NCBI GenBank assembly: GCA_965224065.1
Contig: CBDCYF010000005.1
Coordinates: forward strand, 1,798,001-1,862,000
Length of the DNA: 64,000 nt
DNA from: JAOTZA01 sp965224065
GTDB lineage: Bacteria; Acidobacteriota; Thermoanaerobaculia; Multivoradales; JAHEKO01
Direction: 5' to 3'
A model generated the notes under the pieces. The model saw only the letters and a list, made by a program, of their open reading frames with translations, ran no database searches and was not told the DNA's origin. Position numbers and translations under genes: made by a program. Below, one piece after another: positions 24,703 through 31,834 of the stretch (position 1 is its first letter; each line of letters opens with the position of its first letter).

Positions 24703-26119
24703 GTTCGAAACGCTTCCACCGCCAAAGCCGCTTGCCGCTCTGGTCGGTCCGGGCGTGATCATGTTGGCGACTTCTTTGGGCTCGGGGGAGATTTACTTCT
24801 GGCCTGGGCTAACGATGAAATACGGATTCTTGTTTCTCTGGCCCGCTCTGATCGCCTTTGGCCTCCAATATGTCCTCAACACCGAGTTCGCGAGGTACAC
24901 GGTCGCCACGGGCGAAACTATCGTCACTGGCTTTGCTCGGCTCTGGCGCCCGTGGGCATGGGTCTTCCTGCTCTGTTCGACTCTGCCGTGGCTATGGCCC
25001 GGTTGGAGTACAGGAGGAGCCACTGCTCTTTCTTGGGTCGTCGGAGGCCGGGCAGATATCATCTCAGCAATCTCGCTCCTCGTCATCGGAATTGCCCTGA
25101 CCGGCACTCGCGTCGTCTACCGCGCGGTCGAACGAATCGAAATGGTACTGATCTCCTTTGTCATCGTCACCGTCGCTCTTGTCGCAGTACTTGTCATCCG
25201 CGCCCCCACACTGACGGCCTTCGGTCGTGGCCTCTTGGACTTCCCCACGTCACTGCCAACAGACCTGAACATCGCGACCTTTCTGGCAGCTCTGGCCTTC
25301 TGCGGAGCGGGGGGCTCGATCAACTTAGCAACTAGCCATTGGGCCAGAGACAAAGGCTTTGGTATGGGGGCGAGGGTCCCGAAGGTCACCAGCCCTCTAA
25401 CAGGAGAACGAGTCTCGATCGCTTCCAAGGGATTCTTCTTCGAGCCAAGCAAAGCCAACTTGGCTCGCTGGACAGAATGGTGGCGTCTGATGCGCCGTGA
25501 ACAGATGGTGACATTCTTGTGCCTCGGATTAGTCGGTCTCGTCCTCCTGATGTTGATTGCTCACGCGCTCTTGTACGGGCAAGACCTGGAGATCGGCATG
25601 GGGATGCTCCGGGCGGAGGGCGCAGCTCTTGGTTCTGGCTCGCTCATGACGAGCGCCTTCTATCTCATAGTGGCTGCCATCTTCTTCACGAGTGCTCTAG
25701 GCGTCTTGGATCATGTCGCTAGAGTGTCCGCAGACATCATCAAGGCGAATTCACTATCTGTAAGGCGGTCGGAGAACGCTTTCCTCAGTGAAAGCGCTCT
25801 CTACTTCTATGTACTTTGGTCGATGATTGCCTTTGCAATCGGCGTTCTGTTCATCGCGAACATCAGAGACACGCCGACTCTGCTGAAAATTGCGGGCTCA
25901 CTTTCCGGCATAGTGATGTTCTTGTACTCAGTCCTGGTCATTGTCCTAATGCGTCGACTCCGGAAAGAGGTGGAGGCCGCTGATCCCCGCTTTGGCAGAC
26001 AGAACCCATTTGCGCTACCACTTTGGCGACAGGCATCGCTAATCGCTGCCGTTCTTCTCTACGGCAGCTTCTCAGCGCTACTGATCGTGAATACTCTCAA
26101 GAGCCTAAGCGGGTCGTGA
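24656..26119 (+). CDS. NRAMP-related membrane transporter lacking the canonical metal motifs
   Basis: A 487-residue protein with about eleven transmembrane segments, similar overall to NRAMP divalent metal transporters. In TM1 the usual DPGN is absent: the text reads LVGPGVIMLATSLGSGEIYF. In the segment equivalent to TM6 the usual MPH is replaced by FCGAGGSINLATSHWA. This GSGE-type subgroup is known in bacteria but its substrate is unclear, and transition-metal transport cannot be assumed. The N-terminal 25 residues are Pro-rich and cytoplasmic. The start lies 47 bp inside the radical SAM gene and the stop overlaps the phosphatase start (GTGA). Confidence 0.8.
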   Translation: MPELPKLLKQKLPPVEFETLPPPKPLAALVGPGVIMLATSLGSGEIYFWPGLTMKYGFLFLWPALIAFGLQYVLNTEFARYTVATGETIVTGFARLWRPWAWVFLLCSTLPWLWPGWSTGGATALSWVVGGRADIISAISLLVIGIALTGTRVVYRAVERIEMVLISFVIVTVALVAVLVIRAPTLTAFGRGLLDFPTSLPTDLNIATFLAALAFCGAGGSINLATSHWARDKGFGMGARVPKVTSPLTGERVSIASKGFFFEPSKANLARWTEWWRLMRREQMVTFLCLGLVGLVLLMLIAHALLYGQDLEIGMGMLRAEGAALGSGSLMTSAFYLIVAAIFFTSALGVLDHVARVSADIIKANSLSVRRSENAFLSESALYFYVLWSMIAFAIGVLFIANIRDTPTLLKIAGSLSGIVMFLYSVLVIVLMRRLRKEVEAADPRFGRQNPFALPLWRQASLIAAVLLYGSFSALLIVNTLKSLSGS

Positions 26120-26745
26120 CAAGGGTCGGCCTGATTCGTCACGGAAGTACGCTCGCATCGGAAGCAGGGAAACTGTTGGGCTCGGTCGACGCCCCCCTCT
26201 CGCTAGCAGGCGAAGCGGAGGCCTCAGCCATGGCGCAGCGCATAGCCCGTCAACTCGGACGCAGGGCGCTCCCAAGTGATGGCCTGGTTGTGAGCAGTGA
26301 TCTTCGTCGATGCCGTGACACGGCTAGGTTCCTGGAACGTGAGATTGGCTGGGAGGTAATCTGCCGGCCGGAGATGCGAGAACGGTCGTTTGGCGCGTGG
26401 GCGGGCCGCTCCATCGCCGATCTTCTTCGTCAGCCCGACGGTACGACTTTCATCGCGGACCCCCTTTCAATGGACCCACCGGGCAGCGAACCGATCGCGC
26501 AACTAAGAGCTAGGGTCAAGGCTGGCTGGGACTGGATACAGCACGCTGCAGACCCGTTCGAAACAGTCCTCGTCGTCGCGCACGACGGTCCGATCCGGGT
26601 TCTGCTTGGACTTCTCGGCTGCCCCCGGGAAGCAGAAGTTCCACTGTTTAAAATCCGCCCCTGTTCGGTGGCTTGGTTTACCCGGACAGCAGCCGACCGA
26701 GGCTGGCACCGGCGGTCTCCGACCACATCACCGATTACGTCCTAG
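26116..26745 (+). CDS. histidine phosphatase (phosphoglycerate mutase-like)
   Basis: A 209-residue protein from GTG 26116, whose GTGA overlaps the transporter stop; the frame extends left only as shadow. The phospho-accepting His is in LIRHGST at the N-terminus, followed by the Arg in SSDLRRCRDTA, the Glu in EMRERSFGAW, and the second catalytic His in VVAHDGPIR. This is the branch that includes phosphoserine, alpha-ribazole-phosphate and mutase-like phosphatases. As the last gene of the operon it may remove a phosphate from an intermediate. No clear terminator follows in the 266-bp gap to the next gene. Confidence 0.85.
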   Translation: MTRVGLIRHGSTLASEAGKLLGSVDAPLSLAGEAEASAMAQRIARQLGRRALPSDGLVVSSDLRRCRDTARFLEREIGWEVICRPEMRERSFGAWAGRSIADLLRQPDGTTFIADPLSMDPPGSEPIAQLRARVKAGWDWIQHAADPFETVLVVAHDGPIRVLLGLLGCPREAEVPLFKIRPCSVAWFTRTAADRGWHRRSPTTSPITS

Positions 26746-27011
26746 ACCAGAAAGACGCACGTTGCAGGTCACGCAACTTTGCACCATAGCTTGAGTCCAC
26801 GCTCAGGGAGCTTGGCTTGACCGCGAATGTCGTCCCTTAGGAGCCGCGGTCTAGGTCCGCTGCTTCCGGTCCCGCCGCCCCTTCGCAGACCCTCTACTTG
26901 GAGAGCTTCAATAAGAGAACTCTAGCTGCCGGAACTCTTCTTGCAAGTTGCTGGCCCAAGTACATGCCGGGCAAGTCCCGGCCGGACAGGAGTGCCTGAA
27001 CTTGGGCGAAA

Positions 27012-28169
27012 GTGGTGAACGAGCGCGGGTTACCCCTTAGAGCCGATCCAAGTCTGGATGTCGGGGGTCTCTATCAGTCGGCTGAAATCCAGCCGACCGT
27101 TGCTGAGAAGACTGTCGAGCGCTTGCTCTCCTTCCCCACTTCGGATGCCGCCATCCGCGTCCTGAACTGCTCTACCCTTGCGAACAAGACGACACTCGAC
27201 GTCATCCTCGCGCGCTCTCGCTCGAGGATGAGCACCGACCTACCCCGCGCGATGGAGATCGCCCGGCTCGGTCGCCTGCTGGCGACACGAACGCTGCCAC
27301 GTACTGTGGCAGCGCCGGTCGCGGCGGATTGTCAGATCCTCGCGCTCGTTCAGATCGCAAACGTCGCCAGGCGACTCTTTCGATCTAAACGCGCCGGAAA
27401 GGCACTCGCGGCCGCCGAACAACGGCTCGACGACTACACCGGCAACCCGCAGGTCGCCGCTACCTATCTGATCTCGAAGGCCCTCTATCTCGCCGATGCG
27501 AAACGCTCGGGCGAGAGCCTTGCCCTCCTCGAAGACGCCTTGGTCCTCTTCGAGGCGCTCGGCGACTCGCACTGCTTCGGCAAGGCTTTACTTGACCAGG
27601 CGACGATCCTGTTCAACTCGGATCGCCCGCAAGAAGCGATTCAGAAGGCGCAGCGCGCCAGGAGCTATCTCGACATCGCACACCAGCCGCGCTGGGGCTT
27701 CGTGCTCCTTCAGAGGCTCGCTCTCTTTCACACAGCGACCGGCGAGGTTGAGCTGGCACACGACTATCTGAACGACGCACTCGCAATCCCCCACTACACG
27801 GTACCTACTCATGAACGTTTGCAGATCCTCCGGACCCGCGCGCGGCTGTTTGCGCTCAAAGGACGCTTGAAAGAAGCGCTCGCCCTCTCCATCGAAGTTC
27901 GCGAGGCGTTTCTCGCCGAGGGACTTCCCTATGAGGCCGCTCTCTCTTCGCTCGACTTCGCGCTCGAACTCGCCCGGTCGGGGCGATGGACGTCTCTGGC
28001 TGGTCTCGCGGAAGAGTTCGTCACGTCCTTCCGAACGGCGGGTCTACCCGCAGAGGCACTCGCCGCTCTCGAGCGTCTGAAGACCGCTCGATCTGTCGAA
28101 GCGATCCAGGCGATCATCGCGACCGTTCGGCGATTGAAGGCGCGGCGTCCTATCCGGCCGGCAGCCTAG
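27012..28169 (+). CDS. TPR-repeat protein
   Basis: A 385-residue soluble, all-helical protein starting with GTG 27012 (a second GTG follows directly). From about residue 100 on it shows repeated helix pairs of TPR type with recurring Ala/Leu spacing (ALYLADAKRSGESLALLEDAL, GKALLDQATILFNSDRPQEAI, RARLFALKGRLKEALAL). No enzymatic motif is visible. It has its own 266-bp upstream gap and the high GC of the transfer genes rather than of the redox operon, so it belongs more likely to the ICE backbone. Role unknown. Confidence 0.65.
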   Translation: MVNERGLPLRADPSLDVGGLYQSAEIQPTVAEKTVERLLSFPTSDAAIRVLNCSTLANKTTLDVILARSRSRMSTDLPRAMEIARLGRLLATRTLPRTVAAPVAADCQILALVQIANVARRLFRSKRAGKALAAAEQRLDDYTGNPQVAATYLISKALYLADAKRSGESLALLEDALVLFEALGDSHCFGKALLDQATILFNSDRPQEAIQKAQRARSYLDIAHQPRWGFVLLQRLALFHTATGEVELAHDYLNDALAIPHYTVPTHERLQILRTRARLFALKGRLKEALALSIEVREAFLAEGLPYEAALSSLDFALELARSGRWTSLAGLAEEFVTSFRTAGLPAEALAALERLKTARSVEAIQAIIATVRRLKARRPIRPAA

Positions 28170-28545
28170 CCCTATCGAACGCGGCCGGCTCGCGAAGAGG
28201 CGGCGTTGGCGGACGCGGGCCTGGTCGAGTCATCGGTGGGGCCCTCACCTCAGCCGTTCGGTCCTCTCGGTTGCGGACGGAGGATCGGATCGGCGCGAAC
28301 TTCAGACCTTTCTCGCTGAGCTCAGCGGCGCGGGATCGGTCGTCCTGAACACCTGACACGCCTCTAGCTCCATCGGCTGTCCCCTCCCCGCGGTCTCCTC
28401 CCGTCAGTTGCGGTTCTTGCTCTCCGCTCGCCTGCGCCTCTCCTCCTCGCTCCGCCGCTGAAGCCCGCGCCAGGCCACCCGCCCACACCCCCGCGAACCT
28501 GTCACGGGCTTCGCCGTTTCGCTCGTCGTCGCGTCTGGGCTCGCG
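28170..28545. other. non-coding stretch before the large palindrome
   Basis: About 375 bp without a supported gene. A minus-strand frame covers it, but its product is a low-complexity Arg/Glu/Gly string typical of antisense high-GC DNA. The region is pyrimidine-rich on the plus strand around 28370-28450. Confidence 0.5.
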
Positions 28546-28636
28546 GGTGGCTCTAACGGTTCCTCCGGTTCGGCTGCCTCTCTCTTCGGGTGAAGAGGCA
28601 GCAATGAAACGAACCGAAGGAACCGAAAGAGCCACC
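28546..28636. repeat. 91-bp nested palindrome upstream of ssb
   Basis: The outer arms are GGTGGCTCT at 28546 and AGAGCCACC ending at 28636. Inside them CGGTTCCT pairs with AGGAACCG and GGTTCG with CGAACC, with only a few mismatches in between. An inner perfect hairpin GCTGCCTCT / AGAGGCAGC sits at the centre with a 12-nt loop. The total is a long cruciform or double-hairpin structure 64 bp before the first ssb start. It may be an origin of single-strand or vegetative replication, or an RNA control element. Confidence 0.7.
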
Positions 28637-28700
28637 AGATGAGAACCGCAGCTCACATCGTCAACCGCCCCACGGAGGGCACCTACCGAAAGGAGCCAAG

Positions 28701-29036
28701 ATGCTCAACCGAGTCCAATTCATCGGCAACCTCACCCGCGACACCGAGCTCAGCGAGAAAGAGGGATCGAAGGCCCGCGCCGTTTTGTTCCTCGCCGTCA
28801 ACGAGCGCTTTCGAGCCAAGGACGGCTGGCAGAGTCGGGCCGACTTCCCGATCATCGTCGCCTTCGGCGCCCGCGCCGAGTACGCCGGCACCCTCACGAA
28901 GGGCGAGCCGGTCTTCGTCGAGGCCTCGTACCGCACCGACCGCTACGAGAAAGACGGCGAGACGCGCTTCAGCCATCAGTTGGTCGCGACCACGATTCGC
29001 CGGCTTCGCTCGACGAGCGACGGCGAGTCTTCCTAG
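28701..29036 (+). CDS. ssb: single-stranded DNA-binding protein, ICE copy 1
   Basis: A 111-residue OB-fold SSB. The start MLNRVQFIGNLTRDTEL matches the family N-terminus and an AAAGGAG ribosome site lies just upstream. The end is DGESS, without the acidic DxDxPF tip that recruits replication partners in housekeeping SSBs. It probably coats transferred or replicating ICE DNA. It sits between the 91-bp palindrome and a strong hairpin. Confidence 0.9.
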   Translation: MLNRVQFIGNLTRDTELSEKEGSKARAVLFLAVNERFRAKDGWQSRADFPIIVAFGARAEYAGTLTKGEPVFVEASYRTDRYEKDGETRFSHQLVATTIRRLRSTSDGESS

Positions 29037-29043
29037 GCCGAGC

Positions 29044-29071
29044 GCCGGGGTCCCCTTTCGGGGGCCCCGGC
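29044..29071 (+). terminator. strong hairpin after ssb
   Basis: A 12-bp stem, GCCGGGGTCCCC against GGGGGCCCCGGC with a TTTC loop, starts 8 bp after the ssb stop. No U-tract follows, so it may stop transcription weakly or stabilise the ssb mRNA end. Confidence 0.6.
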
Positions 29072-29153
29072 CTCCCCTCCCACACGTCCATTCGATCCCG
29101 CCCCGAACGAGGGGCGGTGACCTCCCCGCCTTCCAAGAAGGAGCGGTCATCTC

Positions 29154-29333
29154 ATGACGACCGAGCAGCTCCACGACGCCGGCGTCGAAGAACTCCGGCT
29201 CGCGATGCGAGCGGTCCTCTTCCGTCGGACCTGCCAGCAGGGCTGCCTCTTCCCCGAACTCGAGTCGGCAGGAAAGCCCGATTCACCCCCAACCCAAGAC
29301 AAGAAGGAGACCACCCGTGATCCACGAACCTGA
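29154..29333 (+). CDS. small ICE protein of 59 residues, unknown function
   Basis: ATG 29154 has AAGGAG at 10 nt spacing and the frame MTTEQLHDAGVEELRLAMRA continues to TGA at 29331-29333. The N-terminal half is a probable amphipathic helix and the middle contains CQQGC, while the C-terminal third is polar and probably disordered. Its end overlaps the GTG start of the next gene by 17 bp, suggesting coupling. No family recognised. Confidence 0.5.
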   Translation: MTTEQLHDAGVEELRLAMRAVLFRRTCQQGCLFPELESAGKPDSPPTQDKKETTRDPRT

Positions 29334-29892
29334 CATCCGCTACCTTGAGCAACCTCTCCTCCCTCTCGGAGAGCCGGAGACATCCGAGTCCACCGAGCCT
29401 CGAGACGTCGAATCGACGCTCGAAGAGGTCCTCGGCAAAGGCCTGCTCGAGACGCTCGGAGGCGTTTTCGATCGCATGGAGATCGCCGAGGAGGAGATCG
29501 AGCGCGCGAAGAGCCGCTGGCCCGAGCGGCGCGACGAGATCCACGGCGCCTTCCACCTCCTCGTCCCGACGACGGTCCTCGGAGAGGCGCCAGATCTCCT
29601 CTACCGAAGACACGTCCGCGAGGTCCTCGAGCGGGTCGCGGAGGCGCGCGACCCGGATCGGGCGACCGACTCCGAGTGCCTGGCCGCTCTCCGGGCAACC
29701 TCGCTCGTCGCTCCGCTCCGTCACGACGCCTTCGTCGCCTACGCCCGGCTCTTCTCGAAGCTCTTCCCCGAAGAGGCCCGTCGGCTCGGCGCCGATCTCT
29801 CGGGAACCGAGAGCTACTCCGGCGCGGTCGAGGAGCTTCTCGAAGGCCTCCGGCGGAAGCTCTCCGGGCCACGGTCCTGTCACCGGCGGTAG
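29317..29892 (+). CDS. ICE-encoded helical protein, unknown function
   Basis: A 191-residue acidic, mostly helical protein with GTG start 29317, preceded by AAGAAGGAG at about 8 nt. A region of LEQPLLPLGEPETSE at the N-terminus is followed by long helices (DRMEIAEEEIERAKSRW, LLYRRHVREVLERVAEARD). No domain is recognised. Position in the leading region of the ICE, after ssb, is where anti-restriction or regulatory proteins often lie, but that is only context. Confidence 0.6.
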   Translation: MIHEPDIRYLEQPLLPLGEPETSESTEPRDVESTLEEVLGKGLLETLGGVFDRMEIAEEEIERAKSRWPERRDEIHGAFHLLVPTTVLGEAPDLLYRRHVREVLERVAEARDPDRATDSECLAALRATSLVAPLRHDAFVAYARLFSKLFPEEARRLGADLSGTESYSGAVEELLEGLRRKLSGPRSCHRR

Positions 29893-30278
29893 TCCGCCGG
29901 GCGCGATTCGCGCGGGCTCGAGCCGGTCGCCGGCGGCCGGCTTCCCGTCTTTCCGCGTGCTCCTCTCCAGAAAATCCTCGAGCCTCCTCCCATCCTCCCT
30001 TCCTCCCCCAGATGAGGTAGGCCGTCTCGGACGCCGGCCTGGTCCCCGCTCCCCCGCCCTCTCCCATCGGTCGGTTCCTCGAAAACGCCTCCGGCGATTG
30101 TGGTGATCGCTCGCTTATGCGCCGCAAGGTCGCCGGCCCTACGGGCTGCCGGTTACTCCGCCTCTTAACGAGGCTCCGCTTACACCGCGGCTCTCTGGCG
30201 GCGCGCTCGTCGACCACCCCGGCTCTTGGGTCGTTTTCGAGGAATTTCCCTCGGGGGCAGAGACAGGAGCCAGAGGCG
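29893..30278. other. structured non-coding region with 13-bp inverted repeats
   Basis: No supported gene in 386 bp. TTCCTCGAAAACG at 30075-30087 and its exact inverse at 30232-30244 enclose 144 bp. The enclosed DNA has smaller hairpins, GCCC-TAC-GGGC and GCCTC-TTAAC-GAGGC. The right repeat lies 35 bp before the radC-like gene. It could be an RNA element, a recombination site or part of the transfer origin. Confidence 0.55.
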
Positions 30279-30800
30279 ATGAGCGAGCTAGTACACATCG
30301 GGCGAGGCGGGGCGGTTGGTCGAGATCGAGCGGTCGGAGACGGAGAGGAGGTCTGGGAGGAGACACCCCGGTATCGGGTGTCTTTGGTGGCCGAGCCGTC
30401 AGCCGGGCGGCCGGGGCTGTCGTTGTCGAGTCCGGGTCAAGTGGTGACGTTCCTCTTCGACGACTTGGAGGTCCAGCGGTCGCCCCAGGAGCGGATGCTG
30501 GCTTTATTCTGCGACATACGGAATCGCCTGATCGGCTATCAGGTGGCCTTTGTCGGGTCGGTGTCGCGGTGCGTGGCCGAGCCACGGCCGATCCTTCAGG
30601 CGGCGCTTCTCTCGAACGCTGTGGGAGTGCTCCTGACCCACAACCACCCGAGCGGCGATCCCGAGCCTTCGGTCGAGGATCTCGCGTTCACGACCCGAAT
30701 GGAGCAAGCGTGCGAGGCCGTCGGGCTCTGTTTCCTCGACCACATCATCACCGGGCACTCGGGGCGTTGGGTGTCGCTCAAACGGCGGGGCGCGATGTAG
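30279..30800 (+). CDS. radC: RadC-like JAB/MPN domain protein
   Basis: A 173-residue protein from ATG 30279 with AGGAG upstream. Its C-terminal 120 residues are a RadC-type JAB metalloprotease-like domain: ALFCDIRNRLIGYQVAFVGS, then the metal motif THNHPSGDPEPSVEDLAFT and the final GLCFLDHIITG. The N-terminal 50 residues are variable and replace the helix-hairpin-helix of chromosomal RadC. Such short RadC proteins are common passengers of ICEs and plasmids; a repair role is not proven for the family. Confidence 0.88.
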   Translation: MSELVHIGRGGAVGRDRAVGDGEEVWEETPRYRVSLVAEPSAGRPGLSLSSPGQVVTFLFDDLEVQRSPQERMLALFCDIRNRLIGYQVAFVGSVSRCVAEPRPILQAALLSNAVGVLLTHNHPSGDPEPSVEDLAFTTRMEQACEAVGLCFLDHIITGHSGRWVSLKRRGAM

Positions 30801-31070
30801 GAGCGTTTGCGGCGGCCGGAAAGGCTCCGCCCGAGGCGGAGCGCGACATAAAACTTCTCTCATCTTTATCCCCGTATCTATGTATGACGAAATGAGGAGC
30901 CGCCAACCTATTCGCAAAACGCCTTTCTGGCGCCTGGTTCTCCGGTCAAGACTCCGCTGACTCGTCACTCGCCGGCCCTCCGAGGCCGGCCGTCGCCGAT
31001 GGACAGAACACACGGTTGGACGATGAAACCCGCAGTGACCGAGACCGCACTTCTGACCGGTAGCAAGCAA
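30801..31070. other. non-coding region with hairpins between radC and the oriT candidate
   Basis: A perfect hairpin GCTCCGCC-CGA-GGCGGAGC at 30824-30842 follows the radC-like gene and could end its transcript. An AT-richer patch (30846-30895) follows, then another perfect stem GCCGGCC/GGCCGGC near 30973-30992. No gene is supported. Confidence 0.5.
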
Positions 31071-31114
31071 TGCCTGGGTGCCACAACTGCCATGGCATTT
31101 GTGTCCCCCAGGCA
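31071..31114. other. oriT: candidate origin of transfer (inverted repeat)
   Basis: TGCCTGGGTGCCACAA and the inverse of TTGTGTCCCCCAGGCA pair at 14 of 16 positions around a 12-nt centre. The repeat lies about 210 bp upstream of the mobC-like and relaxase genes, the usual place of oriT in RP4-like systems. The nick site cannot be assigned from sequence alone; the 31115-31324 stretch shows no further gene. Confidence 0.45.
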
Positions 31115-31324
31115 ACGCCATGCTCGCCCGTTCGGCGACGCGCCTCAGGGGCTCGGACTCGCGCGCTTCCGCGCGCTCGAAGGCTCTGCTTGGTCTCGCA
31201 GCTTCCTTCGGAAGACTGCCCGCGACGCCTCCCGCCACCCGTGGAAATCCCCCACTCCCTCGCTCGGTCGAGCGAGCGCCGGAGAACCGACGCAGCGCGC
31301 CGTCGCTTCCCGCCGAGGGTCTCG

Positions 31325-31834
31325 GTGACGACCCGTCCGAACCGCACCGTTCGCCTCTCGGACGAGGAGTGGGAAGAACTCCGGCGACGCGCCGGGAAAG
31401 AGCGCCTGACGATCGCCGGCTACCTGAGAACCCTCTTCGGTGATGTCCCCATCCGATCGGGACGGCGACCCCGTCAGCGCCGAGCCGCCCTCCCCGCGAC
31501 TCTGGAGCCAGTCCGCCGCGAAGCCCACCGAGACGATCCGCGAGAGCGACTCTCCGTTCATCGGAACGTCCGCTTCACCGCGAGGGAATGGAAGCGAGTC
31601 TGCGAGCGCGCGGAGCTGGTCGGTCTGTCGCCCCGGCGCTTCATCCGCTTCGCCGCACTCGGTCACCGGATCTCGGGCCGCCTGACCGGCGAAGCGGTCC
31701 GCCAGCTCGCCGGCGCCGCCAACAACCTGAACCAGCTCGCACGCTGGGCGAACACCGCCCGCCGCGCTCCGGACGGAGCGCGGCTCGAAGAAACTCTTCG
31801 CGAAGTCGAGCGGACGATCGGGGAACTTCTGTGA
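31325..31834 (+). CDS. mobC: MobC-like relaxosome accessory protein
   Basis: A 169-residue basic protein starting at GTG 31325 (MTTRPNRTVRLSDEEWEELRRRAG). It contains two ribbon-helix-helix-like segments, RTVRLSDEEW and RNVRFTAREW. It ends with the MobC signature LAGAANNLNQLARWAN near residue 135, typical of proteins that bind oriT and assist relaxase nicking. The frame is open well upstream, but that part is chance. It overlaps the relaxase start by 4 bp (GTGA). Confidence 0.82.
   Translation: MTTRPNRTVRLSDEEWEELRRRAGKERLTIAGYLRTLFGDVPIRSGRRPRQRRAALPATLEPVRREAHRDDPRERLSVHRNVRFTAREWKRVCERAELVGLSPRRFIRFAALGHRISGRLTGEAVRQLAGAANNLNQLARWANTARRAPDGARLEETLREVERTIGELL

Noticed and set aside
28150..28656. 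Minus-strand frame before ssb
   Set aside because: Low-complexity Arg/Gly/Glu product, no ribosome site, runs through the 91-bp palindrome.
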